64,000 nt of DNA from Aquanectria penicillioides (lineage: Eukaryota; Ascomycota; Sordariomycetes; Hypocreales; Nectriaceae), in the NCBI GenBank assembly GCA_003415625.1, contig PYIU01000007.1:2294001-2358000 (forward strand), in the 5' to 3' direction. The stretch's first letter is position 1; each line of letters opens with the position of its first letter. Of this stretch, positions 51,773 through 64,000 are shown piece after piece. The position numbers and the translations under genes are program-made. Under the pieces are notes generated by a model. That model did no database searches, was not told the DNA's origin, and was given only the letters and a program-made list of their open reading frames with translations.

Positions 51773-53326
51773 TCAGCCCCCGTATGTTGAGGCGTCGCTC
51801 TTGTCATCTCCTTCTAGGACACTAGATAATCGTTAACCCTTACTTGGCGACATCATCCATGGCATAGGTGCCATCAACTTACGAAAACTGCTTCACTAGG
51901 TAGCCTTCTCCACCCTGTTCCATGTTGATGTTATAGACATAAAAGCCGCCATCACTTGTGACAACCATGACTTGTGGGCTACTACTGCTCATCGCAACAA
52001 CACTTCGGAGAGGGCCAGCTGTAGATTCCCCAGTACTTCGCGAGACGCCAGCCGCCGATGACTTAGGTATTTTGATGTAAGCAAAATCTCTCAAAGGCTC
52101 CCACATCTCGGTAACAGAGTGTGGTAAATATGAACCCATGACCCCAGCAACACCGCGGCCCATGATCTGCGATGAGCGTTTCAACATGCTGCTGAAAGAA
52201 CCGCTTTGCCTACGATGGCCCTGGCCACTACTATTGCTTCCATTTCCAGTTCCAGTTACATCAGCCGCCTCACTCTTAGGGGAGTCAGCAGCACTATTTC
52301 CCGGAGACTCAGGGTCTTCGTGGCTTCGAGCTCTTGACCACCGATCATGTCGTGGGGACGTGGGTGTTTCGATCAGTGCACCGCCAGGAGTCGTGCTCCC
52401 AGGAGGAGCTCCGAGGCGGAAGATATGAACGGTGTCAGAGGCAGAGGAGACGCAGAGAAGGGTAGAGCTGAGATTAAAAGACATGCTGTAGATCGTGGAC
52501 GGATATGTTCCACGCCGGAACTGGTAGAGTTTCTGACCTCTGGGTACGGAAAAGACTCGAATAATGGTACCAGTTTCACTGGCCGTGGCTAGTACAGTCC
52601 CTTCATTGTTCAGGCAGATGCATGAGAGAGGTGAGCGATGTGCCTCGATGACATTCACAGCCTTCAATGTTAGGGTATCGAAAACGAGAACCTCTCCCGA
52701 TGTTGGAGGAATGAACGTAGACTGAGGAGGAGCGTGCGCGGGCCGCCTAGAATCTGCATCTTCACGCGGCTTTGGAAGTGGATATGCGATGAAGCAGTTC
52801 TCAGACGAAGGCGATAGAGCGCAGATGGCTGAAGGATTGGGAGATGTGGCGATTGTATGGAGAAGGCTCATATTACTGATGTCGTAAAGATAAATTTCCT
52901 CTTCGAGAACCACAGCCAATCGTTTTCGGTTCAATCGGACGGCCAAAACAGCGGATGGAAATGTTAACTCGCAAATAACAGAAGCTCTCTGACCCAGGTG
53001 TTAGCCATATCGGGTAGGGAAAGCCATCTTGGGGTGGTATACTTTGGTATTTTGGATGATGAGGTGTCGAGGGGAAAGTATCAGGGCGACTAGGGAAGTG
53101 GAGAAGAGCATCTCGATAATGGCAATATTACCGTCATCACTACTAAATATTCGCGAAAATGGATCGGTGTGGTAGATTCGGAAGCCTTTGGATGTTCCTG
53201 CACGAGGAGTTCAAGTGGTGAGTCGTTAGCCAAACGGACGAAGAGTATGATGCGACGAGACGTACCAACAGCGAGGCAACTGTGGTCCTGATTGAAGGTA
53301 ATGAAATTGAGGGCAGGGTTGGCCAT
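51773..53326 (-). CDS. atg18: Autophagy-related phosphoinositide-binding protein Atg18
   Basis: A seven-bladed WD-repeat propeller (PROPPIN) that binds PI3P and PI(3,5)P2 at autophagosomal and vacuolar membranes. Exons on the minus strand are 53266-53326, 53043-53197, 51883-52988 and 51773-51821; introns of 68, 54 and 61 nt. The spliced length is 1371 nt, 456 residues. It starts [20 protein letters not shown], then [13 protein letters not shown]. The lipid-binding FRRG motif ([11 protein letters not shown]) is near residue 230. A Ser-rich loop follows blade six, and the protein ends [17 protein letters not shown]. Reading through the last donor gives a false stop at 51879; splicing to 51821 gives the family ending. 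It is divergent from Ppm2 by about 0.9 kb. Confidence 0.95.
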
Positions 53327-54229
53327 GACGCCGCTAAGGATCCTGTAGAATATTTTTATTTTTGAGTCGAGACCTCTCGTAATATGGGCTTGCGTTTGTT
53401 GCTTGTTCGATCGACCGCAAACGTCAATAAAGGCCGTGAGTAGCGAAAACAACCAATTCAATTCGGCCTGTGTTTATCTGAGCGAGCGATTATGTGAGAG
53501 AATATTGGAAGCTTGTGCCAGGAAGAAGTTCGGCACCGTGGAGGCAAGGTCAGGCGGGAGAAAACATGACCTAGAGGATGGCGAGGATGGCGGAGCTGTT
53601 GGCGGAGCTGTTGGTAGAGCTAGGCAGCCCTGATGAGGCTGGGCTGTCGAGGGCGACGACCTGGCTGTGGTGGTGAGTGTCACAAGGGAAACGTGGTGCG
53701 TGAAAAGGGGAGCGACTGGGTGGCGGGACAGCTTGGGATAGGGTGAAGAAAGTTGTGAAGGTGATTTTCGGGTTTGGATCAATGTCTATGAGGGCGCGAA
53801 AGAGTCGGAGATGAGCGATACTTGACGATGGCGAAGGGAAGGCGACAATGACGGAGCTCGGAGAAAGCTGGTGGGGGGAAAAGTGGAGGCGAAGGTGGAG
53901 GAGACCGTGACGCGCATGCAGCCAGTTGCTACTGCCAGCCAGCCAGCCTTAGTTTTTTGCGGTTAGGTCTGTCAGGTACTTTCCGCTGCCCATAATTTGG
54001 CTTGGATCATCATGTACCGCAGGCTCCAGTGGGCTTTGGGCCCTCTAACCTCAGACCATCATTTTAAGGCACATGTGAAAACCACATTTTCCCACACACA
54101 GATCTTTGCAAGAACGACGAAGATCCACTTGCTGTCGACCCAAAAACTATTTCTTTTCTCAAACATTCTAGGGGGGCCCTCGCTCATCTTCTAACTCGAG
54201 ACAAGAGGTGTCCAAAAGCCTCTTGAGAA
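53327..54229. promoter_or_regulatory. Divergent region between Atg18 and Ppm2
   Basis: Promoter DNA for both genes. A long run of Gly/Gly-Ala-type codons near 53570-53640 is low complexity and not a gene. No clear TATA box was identified. Confidence 0.4.
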
Positions 54230-57200
54230 ATGGCTAACCCCTCTAAGATGAAGACACTGCCTCCGCAGCAGTCCAAGTCACAGGCTCTTGACGACTTGAT
54301 CATGGGTGTGAGTTGAGTTTTCATTTTCGCAAATGCCAGCTCCCACCACGATTACTGCGCCGAGGAATCTTTTTCTTTAAATTTCACCTTTTATTTCTTT
54401 CACTTGCTGAACATATATGCAGACCAATAGCAGCAGTATCACCTCCAAAAGGAGTGTCGAGCGGTTCTACTATCCAAATGAGGCCCATTTTTTCCGTCAT
54501 TTTGTCCATAAATTCCAGAGAAGGGCACCTCTCATTAACCGTGGATATTGGCTAAGACTCAGGGCCATTGATGTTATTGTTCATAAATTTCTCAAGTCGT
54601 CACTGCCTGGGAGAAAGAAGGTCATCGTTAACCTGGGATGTGGGAGGTGAGTAGCTCATGATTCTGCGACGAGACCGGCACTAGACTTACCTTGTGGCCT
54701 TTAAGCGATGTCCTCCCATGGCAGTGCCACACTCGCTACTCGAACGCTTGTGAGAACACGGTTTTTGTTGATATCGACTACCCGGACTTGATGAAAAAGA
54801 AGCGTGACATAGTTCTTGGAACCCCTCAGCTTCGGGACCTGCTAGGTCCGGATCCAGTTATTAGCGACAGCGATACGGACCCAGTTCTTCTTTGCAGCGA
54901 CAAGTATTGCCAAGTTGCATGCGACTTAAAGAAGTTGGATGCACTCCGAAAATCTCTTGGGTCTTTCCTAACCCTATCAGAGTGTTCGGTTCTGTTCGTT
55001 GCAGAAGTCTCAATCACCTACATGGACACCGCGTCAGCTGATTCCCTCATTGAATGGGCCAGCTCCATTGGCCATGGTTTGTCTTAGAATAGCTGGCATA
55101 TTGGTTTGTGAGATGTATACTGATACTCTGTAGCCCAGTTTTGTCTCCTAGAGCAGATTCTGCCTAATGGACCTGACCACCCATTTGCTCGCACTATGTT
55201 GAGCCATTTCAATAAACTCAACACACCTCTCAAATCAGTTCATCAGTATCCAACATTGAACAGTCAACGGGCTCGATTTCAAGAGAGAAAATGGCAGAAT
55301 GTCGAACTATGGGATCTCTGGGAAGTTTGGAATAGCGACTACTTCATCAGCTCTTTCGAAAGGATTGCACTTGACGAGGTTGAGCCGTTTGACGAATGGG
55401 AGGAGTTTGTCCTCTTTGCGCGTCATTACTTTATCATGCATGCAAAAGCGTCCCAAAGCCCCAAAACCACTACTGAAATCATTGTTGAAGAGAAAATGGC
55501 TTCCCAATCCGTTAGTCTGGATATCAATCGCTATGCCGTTGCTGCTGTTAAGCGCCGGTTCGGTGCCTCGGTTCTTGTCACTAACTTCGAGGGACAGCAC
55601 TATGCTATGCACACTTTTGGTATCGGGACAAATGGAAGAATTGCTTCATATGACATTTATTCTCTTGCAGGAGCTACCATTCCACTAGAACTTCCGCCAG
55701 CGGGCCCATCAGCGAGAATGTGCCACACCCTCACGGATTTGGGCTCCTTTGGCGTGCTTCTTACTGGAGGACGAGGGTCCCCGACTACAGTGTACTCGGA
55801 TTGTTGGATTTTCAAAAAGGATTCAAATATATGGGAGAAGATACACGATCTTCCAACGCCGCTATTTCGACATTCTGTTGTTCGGCTAAAAGGCTCAAGT
55901 CTTGCCCTTGTGTTTGGTGGCAAGATGGGGCCTTCACGAGTGTCCTCAGAGTACTTTATGTTCCATCCTTCCAAAGGGTGGCTCAAATGTGTGACGTCAG
56001 GCTCTGTCCCAGATCCTGTTTTTGGGGCAATTGCCGCCACCTTACCAGACGAGTCACAAATTAACCCGGCGATATTCCAGGGAATCTTCTCAGGCGGCAT
56101 GACACGAGATGGTACAATCAACAGCAAAGCCTATAGATGGAGACTCGATGTTGCATCTTCTTGTGTGAGTCTTTTTAACCTGTGATAAGACATTGGTGCA
56201 ATCTAGAAGCAGTTATTATGTGATGCTGTGCTAACAACAGTGTTAGCCTTCGCTGCACTTCGAGGCACTCCAGGATTTACGAGAGAAATCCCAGGCACTG
56301 TCAGTATTTGGTGCGCAGGTAGCACAAAACAATTCGTTTGTCGCCATTTGTGGAGGGGTGGGTCACCACCCAACATCTCAAGGCCAAGACATGACCTTGG
56401 TATCAGTCACGGATGAGCTGCAAGTAACTTTGGTCGCACCCCCAGTGAACATGGCGAATAGTTGGCCACTGTTGATTGGCTCTTCGACAGTGTCTTTTAA
56501 GGGATCCCTTGTCATTGTTGGAGGAGGTATTACGTGCTTCTCCATGGGAACGTTCTGGGAAACCAGTGCCTATTCAGTTGATGTGTCCATGGTTTGTCCA
56601 GGCTTGTCAATTTCGAAGGGGGCGGTTCACAAGGACATAGCCATTCGCTACCTAGACTCTCCGAAAGTCGTCAACTCCAACAAGGCTATAGAACAAAACC
56701 ATGACGAGATTGACCAAATTACTCTGAAAACCATCCCTAGGATTCGCTTGAGCTCAGATACGGACTTTCAAGAGGTTTTACTGAAAAGAAGGCCCGTTAT
56801 TATTGAGGGACTAAATTTTGGTGGATGTGTGGAAACTTGGACCCCCGACAACTTGGTTCACCGACTGGGGGAATTCAAACAGGTGAGCAGTCTCTCATAT
56901 CTATGATCTCTCTCTCAAGGTAGGGAGCTGAATAGTACTAGGTGGTTGTACATGAATGTCAGATAGATACGGAAAAGATGGACTTCAACTCGAAAAACTT
57001 CCGTTATGTAACGGAACTGTTTGGCAAATTCATGGCCAAAGCCAACCAGGGACAGCGGCTTTATTTGCGTTCTCTCTCAGGAACAAAGCCGTCAGCCTCT
57101 CCAGCCAACATCAACGATGACTTTCCGCCACTAGCTGACGACTGTCATCTCCCTGAGGAGCTTCGCTATGTCAAGGAAAACCTGTTTAGCTCAGTGCTGA

Positions 57201-57748
57201 GGATATCAGGCCGGGTAAACATGTGGTTACACTATGATGTAAGCTGATTCCTCAACCTGCTAACTCATGTAGTCCAACTTACATTTGTCGGATTCCAGGT
57301 TATGGCAAATGTGTACACCCAAGTGCGGGGTTCGAAGCGCATGGTACTGTTTCCACCTACTGATGTTAGTCACTTGGCGTTTGCCCCTGGAGCCTCAAGC
57401 TCAAGTTTAGATGTATTTTCTGCACTAGAAAAACATCGTCTTCTGGCCACTCACCCTTATGAAGCTGATCTAAGGGCTGGCGACGCTTTGTTTCTGCCGT
57501 CTATGTGGTTTCACACCGCAACACCGACTACCGACCTCAGTGTTGCAGTCAACTTCTTCTTCCGTGATCTGGATAGTGGGTATTCACTGGGACGAGATGT
57601 ATATGGGAATAGAGATCTTGCAGCATATGAAAAAGGGAGGCACGAAGTGGCCCGGATTGTGAAAGGGTTTGAACGGGTGCCCTCTGAGATCCGCCAGTTC
57701 TACCTGGCGCGACTCTCGGACGAATTATTGGACGAGCAGGCATATTGA
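54230..57748 (+). CDS. ppm2: tRNA wybutosine-synthesizing protein 4 (Ppm2/TYW4)
   Basis: It catalyses the last steps of wybutosine formation at position 37 of tRNA-Phe, methylation and methoxycarbonylation. Seven exons: 54230-54307, 54423-54646, 54706-55076, 55134-56164, 56247-56882, 56942-57238, 57299-57748; the spliced length is 3087 nt, 1028 residues, all in frame. Domains in order: leucine carboxyl methyltransferase-like (SAM motif VNLGCGSDVLPW near residue 95; DIDYPDLM), kelch repeats from about residue 420 (LLTGGRGSPTTVYSDCWIF, ALVFGGKMGPS), and a C-terminal JmjC/cupin domain with its metal ligands in WLHYDV (near 876) and MWFHTATP (near 949). The donor of the third intron, GTTTGT, is weak; the others are standard. 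It is not a simple PP2A methyltransferase (Ppm1), which lacks the last two domains. Confidence 0.95.
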
Positions 57749-60700
57749 GTTGCCGAATGGTTTCAGGTGGCAGAAGTGACCATGATGGCCGTAACGAGGT
57801 GGGCGGCTATACTCATGGGCTCACCGAGTTGTGTTTCAGAGGACCACACCTTCCAGCTGGGAAAAAGGAGCCCTTTCCCACGACAGGAGTCCGCTTTTTT
57901 TTCTAGACCAATCTTTGTTTTGCTTACTAGAGAGCGGGCGCGTCGGGAGCTGAGAATTGCTGGGGAGGGCGGATGCGTTGCCTGTGAGCGTCGTGCTGCT
58001 AAGTTGCAACGTGTTCCTTGAGAAGGACTCTGAGAGATGTCCCGCTGACTTCTTTCGTGGCTTCTCCCCAGAGGGTAGGAATACAAAGGAATTCTTCCCA
58101 TTAGCGCAGGCAAGAGGAAAAGAAAAGCCTGACAGAAAACACCATATTGCTTCTAGCATATCCCGCTCAAAGAACCTGAAGAAAATTTACCTTCGTGCTA
58201 GTCACTGCTAGGTCGCATTGATGAGGGCTGAAGCGCAGCCGCAATTAAGTGGATGGAAGGGCCCGGATGACAGTGGGGACAGGAAAAACGCCCGAGGCGA
58301 GGGATCTCCTGGAATAGACTACAGTCGTACCATAAGATGCTGTGGTAGTGTGGTAGGGCTCGGACCTTGCACAGGCAATGCTGGAATAGGCTCAAACTTC
58401 GTTCGGAGCTGGGGCTAGCAAACTTATCGCAATACTATTGAACTGGGCCCAGGAATCGATGTGATCCAAGGAGGATCTAGGTTCAGTAAGACTCATTTAT
58501 GACAAGCAAAAGATTACGCCGGAAAGACCACGATGGGCCGGATTTAGAAAGGCGTAGGGAGTATGGGGGAGAGGGAATAAGAGTGGGAAGATAGCGAAAC
58601 TAGAGGAGTCTGGTCTCATTGATGTCAATTGTGACCTCAGGTTTTGTAGTATACAATAAAAGTGCTTGAGAAAACGCAAATGAATGACAACATGAGGAAA
58701 ATAGAAATAAAATAAAACCAAACCGCAACAGCGAAGTCAGAATTCAAGAGCGCCTAGATGAAGATGTCAGCTACTTGACCACTGATTGGCAGTTCATTGG
58801 ATCAAGTGGAGAAGAGAATCGCCCGGGGACTGTGGGATGGAAAGGGGGCGAGAATGCAACTAAAAAGAGCTATCACTATTCAGATTGAATTAGTGCTGAA
58901 TGAAGACGTACCTAGGTGAGATCCGGATGCCGACAGCGGTAGGTAGGATAGGATGTCAATAGGTAATAGAACGAGGGTAAAAAATATATAAAAAGAAGTA
59001 ATAGGAAAGTCTAATTAAATACGAACGGAGTGGGAAAAGGAGGTAAAGAGGAAACATCCGATCCAATTTTCTATTGGCGTCTTTTTACAGGTAGAAACTG
59101 TCTTTTTTATGGCGGTCCTAATGGGTACCCATTCCCAAAGACTTGGATAAGCGAGTGATGGATTTAGCTATAGTTGCCCCTGGTGATGAATTGCGCTTGA
59201 CATCTGGGCGCAACAGGGGATAACCTCGATGGCCTATTTGGCTGCCTAGGGAGGGGATGTACCATAGTATACTGTAATTAGTTGATAATGGAAGGCCATT
59301 CACATTTGAAGTGGGTATTGAATTAAGTGGATAGGGGTTTTCGGCATCGACTTGGTCGAGACTACGTAGTCGCGCTGGCCAACTAGCCGAACCGCTGGGC
59401 GGGTAGACAGGACTTATGGGCCAAAGCTAGGATTCCTTTGTCTGATATTTGTGACAATTTCTTCTTCCTCTCTTTTCTTGTCCTTTCCTTCTCTTCCCTG
59501 CGTTATGCAGAAAATAACAGGGATGATTGTCAAGCGAGAGTCACGGGCTGACGCTCCCGTAAGCACACCCTTCCTGGCGTGGGGAAAAGCAAACTGAAAC
59601 CATTTGCGTGGGTGTGGGCGTGTGAGCGTGGGCGTGGGCGGGTGGTGGCGGGAGGCCCTCTTGACCGAGGAGATATGAATCTCTCAGTACGGTAGTTCGG
59701 AAAACGTGAACGTTGCTGCTTAATCCTGTGGGAACAGCTCTGACTGGAAGCTGGAACAAGCCTCTGAGGACTCATGGGAGAGTTGGTTGAACAGCCTGGC
59801 GGATGGTGGGAGTTTCTGGCGCAGCATGGTGTGGTGTGGTGCGGCTCATAAGGGCACTAATAAGAGATAGCCCCCACACCTTATCTAGGAACAAGCTGGA
59901 AAGGCGTGGTCGGCTCTCAGATCCGACCCGACCGATCGATCGATTGACGGATGCTACTCAGGTCCTCGGTGGGTTTGCGCAGTACGGAGTACGCAGGGAC
60001 CGAAGTGTGCATGTGGGCTTTCGATGATTGGAAGTTTTTGATGTTGCTCCCTGAAGGAACATGGAGGTCGAGTGATGCTGCTTTTGGAGAGGTCCTCAGG
60101 TTTGCTGCTTCGAGTTTCCATGCATGCATGCCCCTGGGTGACTCTCTGGTCAGGCACACAAGTCACTAGCACGTGCGTAGACCCATTGTGCCATGGCCTG
60201 CAGTGGAGCTCAGCAGCAAGAAAGCAGGCACACGCTGTTCATGACGGGCTGCAACTCTTACGTTTGTTATGGCACTTCAAGTATGCTGGTTTACATGCTG
60301 TGCTTTGCTTCTGGCATGGGAAACGTCAATTTTTCGTGACAGATGGATTTCACTAGTCCAGTCACAGTAACGCGACGGCTGTTTACTTGTACATATAGTA
60401 CCTAGGTAGGTATGGCAAGGGCCCGGCCCCTGGTCGATGCCTGCCTTGGCGAGGCAGTGGGCACCACCCACGGCACTTTGGCGAGCAGCAGGGTTGGCAA
60501 GGGCCAGGATGGGGAATCGATGTTTGATCACCACGCCCCTTGACGACTTCTGTCCGTTGCTGACGAGAACACGCGCGCACTCAACCATGTATATGTATGG
60601 CGCCGAGTGCGGATAGGATTCGACAGCACGCACCTGAACATGCTAGCCACGCATCCCACAGCCCCGACTACAATTGATCAAGGGTCCGTTGAAAAATTTC

Positions 60701-61055
60701 CCCGGCTCTACCGCCAGATTCGCCGCAAGCCATGGTCGTCGGCTATTTTGTAATCTCCGGACGCCACAGTTGGATTTGGCGTAGTGGGCACCTGTGGGCC
60801 GTGGCACTTGCTCCCTACCTTCCTACCAGGTGGGTACCTACGAGGGCGGGGGGGTGTTTAGGACATGGTTCTAGGCAGAGTTGATCAATTGCACAGGGTC
60901 AGGGTAAATAAAAGGCATAGGTAAATTTGCACATAGCTGGCAATGGGTTATCTGCCCAAAATCCCGCCTTGCTGTGCACAGCGTTAGCTGCCCAAAAGCC
61001 TTTCCCTACTCAAAATCCTGCCTGCGGAGTACAGTAGTCGTAGTTGTGCACAGCC

Positions 61056-61090
61056 CGCCCGCCTGCCTGCCCGCCTGCCTGCCCGCCTGC
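61056..61090. repeat. GCCCGCCTGCCT short tandem repeat
   Basis: About three copies of a 12-nt GC-rich unit in non-coding DNA, about 180 nt before a larger minisatellite. Confidence 0.75.
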
Positions 61091-61266
61091 ACCTGCCACC
61101 TTACAATACAGCTGTAACTGCCAACTTGAAATACCCTCTTTCTAACTTACCTACATAAGGAAAATAACCAGCTTCATATCAATAAATCTATAGCTGCCGC
61201 AGTGATCAAATAGATCAATATATTATTTTGCTTGCGCGTTCGATTCTTATTGCCAATGACTTTTGC

Positions 61267-61480
61267 TGTAGCCTGTAGCCTATAGCTGTAGCCGTAGCCT
61301 GTAGCCGTAGCCTATAGCCGTAGCCTATAGCCGTAGCCTATAGCCGTAGCCTATAGCCGTAGCCCATAGCCACAGCCCGTAGCCACAGCCCGTAGCCACA
61401 GCCCATAGCCACAGCCCAGCCAAAGCCAACAGCCCAGCCAAAAGCCAACAGCCCAGCCAAAATCCAATAGCCGCCAAAAG
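61267..61480. repeat. GTAGCC/TATAGCC minisatellite
   Basis: Hexamers and a 13-nt unit (TAGCCGTAGCCTA) recur in tandem. The unit then drifts to CCACAGCCCGTAG and finally to a CAACAGCCCAGCCAAAAG-like form, so the array shows at least three successive unit variants. It is non-coding and borders AT-rich sequence on both sides. Confidence 0.85.
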
Positions 61481-63542
61481 ACCAGCTCAAATCCCATAGC
61501 CGCCAAAAGTCTATAGCTGCTAAAAGAGCCTAGCAGCTAGAAAATGATTTTTTTTAGATAGAATATTTAGATTTAATAGTCCGCGAATGATTAAAATTAC
61601 ACATAGTGAGGCGGAGGTGTAATTCTGCTAGCAACCATGTGCTTAACCCACCCCCGCCCGCGTAGGTAGGTATCAGCCAGCCACCCACAAGCACTACCGA
61701 CTGGTCCACCGCCGACCCACACGGTGTAATCCACAAGTCTCTGTGACCATTGCCATTTCAAAAAACCTCGAGTACAATGCAATTGGTTTGCGGAGGCCGA
61801 TTCATCCAAGGGCTGCTGACATCCCCAATGCCATGTACCGGCTCATGTATTTGCCTGGAGACGTCGGCGATTGAACTGTTCGTCTCCATGACGGTTTGGA
61901 TTGGCATATCGCATCTTCACCTACCGACTATGGAAGTTACTCATAACCCAGGGCCTCATGTAAAACATACCTCTCCGCCTTGCACTCAGGCATGCCAACC
62001 CCCAATCCCATGCATGAATCTTCGTGACCAGGCGAGGACGATGGCCAAACTGATTGTCGATGCGTGGCCCACTTGATATCCCATGAGCCTGGATAAAGTG
62101 AAGAAGGTGACCCGGATATAATGTAGTGGAAATTGTGGGCACGTTCTAACCTATGCCTTGGTTCATGTCGGCTATGCGCGTGTTCTTTCTTTTTCCCTTC
62201 TTCCCTCCATTATTTTCAGCTGCCTAGGTAGAGATATCGCGTATGATCAGTAGCTGGGCCTGTCTCCTTTTTCCTTCTTTGCAGCTTTGTCTACTGCACC
62301 TACACAACCCCAGGTCTCCGGTGATCTCTTTTGGCTTATTCTTCGCTTATTCTTCTTCTTCCTCTCTAGCTTCCGACGTGTTGAATTTCTGTCAATTCCG
62401 CAAAATCCCATCTCATGGCGCCGCCACCTGCTGTTATAAATCACGGGTTATAAAATGAGCGCCCACTCACTCTCCCTTGCTCTCCACTTGAAAAGCCTCC
62501 CTCCTTGTTCCCTGCTCACTGCGTAGGTGTCTGCTTGGGGCGGATCGGGTCTCGATTTTTGGGCTGGCTTGTGTCGCCTCGCCTGGCTGCATTTCATGTC
62601 TTGCAACCTTCAGCCGGACCGCTCATTTACTGATGTTTCAGTCTCCACGTGTTGAGTCAAAGTGCCTCTCCCCCTCGTTTTCCATGAGGGTTGATGTGTG
62701 CGTAGGGCGTTAGTGATAATTTTGAATCAATTACCTTAGCAAATATTTCCGTCTCCAAGAAGACCCACGTTTGCTGTTTTTTTTTTTGTGACAAGAATGG
62801 TCCATGGATAAATTCAATCTTGGTTGACAGTTTTTCACGAGTGCACCAAAACATAAGTATACGGTACCTCCCAATCAATTCACAAAGGGCCCCTTAGGCT
62901 ACCTACCTATGTAGTATTTTCCTGGCCAGCGCGCTATTCTCCTTCCCCTCTGCCGCCATCCCCTCGAACCAGTTGCAAGACTTGCCCCAGAAGCCACCGC
63001 CTCGACTATTCGCGCTAGTAGTCTTGGATCACCTTGCGAGCATGTCTCCATTGGCCAGCCCAGGTCCAACAAGATCGAAGTCCAACTTCAAGGTCCGGTT
63101 GAGCCCGAGGAGCCAGTGCTGCACTGCTCTGTCATTGATCCTGCCCTAGCCTCAGAATGGCATCTCCATCACTCGCCAGCATGTATGTAAAGTATACTGC
63201 ACGGCTCGGTCAACACTGCACATTCAACCCATCCATGCACTCCATACACCCCCTCCCCCCATGTCGCAAATTTGTCTGGAGCCTCGACCGCTACAAGGGC
63301 AGTGGACGCCTCTAGATGGATCCCATTTTACCAACCCGCCCCGTCCCACTTCCAGGTGAATACTTCTGGCCAACATTGCACACGCTCCACCAGAAGCAAG
63401 GCGTCGTCCGTCACAAGTATTATTATTACTCTACAGACCCAGCCATTCTGACTCCCCTCTTCGGTATGTTCTGAACATATCATTCTCGCCAAGACTGTGG
63501 CATCACCGGGAGTTCTTAGCCGACAAAGGGCCCTTCCTCACT

Positions 63543-64000
63543 ATGTCGTCCTCTGAAACCCAAGATCTATTCGACCAGTATCAAGGCCAAATAGTACCTC
63601 AGAGCTACAATGTTGGCTTTGTGGCACTCAGCTATGTCATCAGCCTGACTGGTGCCGCCTCGACACTCGAGTTGATCAACCGACGGACGGGCTTTAAAGG
63701 GCTATTCAATCAGTATGACACCATCCACTGTGGACAGCTTTTGGCCTATTTGGCTCTTCTATATGAAGTCACTGACCCTAGACCAGCATCCTTCTCATCA
63801 GCTCTGCTATCACCATGGGCGGTATTGCCATCTGGTGTATGGTGTGTGATTTCATTTGTCATCCCCTCACGTTTTCGCATGTAGCTTACCCTTTACTAGC
63901 ATTTTATCGGAAACCGAGCTATCGACCTAGCAAATGGAGAGGTTGAGCTGCAAGTTGCCTACTCGAGCGGTTTCACCGCTATATCCTTCTTCGTCCCTAT
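63543..64000 (+). CDS. MHYT-domain membrane signalling protein, 5' part
   Basis: The gene runs off the right edge. Exons seen are 63543-63712, 63787-63841 and 63900 onward; introns of 74 nt (GTATGA...CAG) and 58 nt (GTGTGT...TAG) keep one frame. The translated part starts MSSSETQDLFDQYQG and has membrane helices typical of MHYT domains: VGFVALSYVISLTGAAS, ILLISSAITMGGIAIW followed by the metal-binding-type CMHFIGN (Met-His-aromatic-x-Gly), then LQVAYSSGFTAISFFV. MHYT domains are proposed to sense diatomic gases or redox state through copper; the function of the fungal proteins is not established. Spliced by hand; the second acceptor (CAG at 63784-63786) was chosen over the TAG just before it because only that choice keeps the domain in frame. 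Confidence 0.85.

Larger units (their letters stand above)
57749..63542. other. Gene-poor region of about 5.8 kb
   Basis: Between the Ppm2 stop and the MHYT gene start I see no supported gene. It contains a GC-rich short tandem repeat (61056-61090), an AT-rich patch (61140-61245), a 13-nt minisatellite (61267-61480) and several TAGGTA words. TATAAA-like words near 62435-62455 and a CT-rich stretch up to 63542 are probably the promoter and long leader of the MHYT gene. Confidence 0.45.

Noticed and set aside
51879..51881. Stop codon of Atg18 at 51879
   Set aside because: It lies inside a GTAAGT donor; splicing to 51821 yields the expected SVLEGDDK ending and keeps the frame.
53550..53640. Gly/Ala-rich coding segment between Atg18 and Ppm2
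   Set aside because: Simple GGCGGAGCTGTT-type repeats explain the frame; there is no family match or start context.
61267..61480. CRISPR-like array
   Set aside because: The repeats are contiguous with no unique spacers, and this is a eukaryotic genome; it is a minisatellite.

Overview
The window is genomic DNA from a filamentous ascomycete, most likely a Eurotiales mould of the Aspergillus/Penicillium type. The evidence is short introns (about 50-80 nt, with GTRAGT-like donors, CTAAC/CTGAC-like branch sites and YAG acceptors), an intron-containing divergent histone H4/H3 pair, a fused pentafunctional AROM gene, wide CT-rich intergenic leaders, and an AT-saturated block at the left edge that looks like a repeat-induced point mutation (RIP) relic. 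No bacterial, viral, CRISPR or secondary-metabolite cluster signature was seen.

Layout: 1-3020 is an AT-rich gene-free block; 3021-3344 is a 162-bp tandem duplication at its edge. Then follow aroM (+, 3989-8753), an Rpn4-type C2H2 regulator (-, about 10168-12034), a gene-poor stretch of about 6 kb, histone H4 (-, 18305-18828) and H3 (+, 20342-20931), RNA polymerase I largest subunit (-, 21709-26810) divergent from splicing factor Prp3 (+, 27203-28734), a second C2H2 regulator (-, 30962-32216) with a long upstream region, an aldo-keto reductase (-, 36562-38094), a DDHD-domain lipase (+, 39300-42410), the TFIIH helicase XPD/Rad3 (-, 42669-45600, nine exons), a Pps1-type dual-specificity phosphatase (+, 48689-50839), Atg18 (-, 51773-53326), the three-domain wybutosine enzyme Ppm2/TYW4 (+, 54230-57748), a 5.8-kb gene-poor stretch with minisatellites, and the start of an MHYT-domain membrane protein (+, 63543 to the edge).

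The genes are mostly housekeeping and do not form one pathway: amino-acid synthesis, chromatin, rRNA transcription, splicing, transcription/repair, autophagy and tRNA modification. Exon structures were built by hand; those of H3, H4, RPA1, Prp3, XPD, Pps1, Atg18 and Ppm2 all give complete in-frame proteins of the expected size.

The most useful discoveries are technical and evolutionary. Four genes (aroM, the Rpn4-type gene, the aldo-keto reductase and the DDHD lipase) carry five apparent one-base omissions, all in G/C runs containing CCGG, which looks like a systematic consensus error rather than real gene decay. The AT block shows RIP-like decay in which nearly all surviving CpA/TpG sites are in GCA/TGC context, and the tandem duplication at its edge records transition-only decay between sister copies. 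I did not find convincing evidence of a new biological system.
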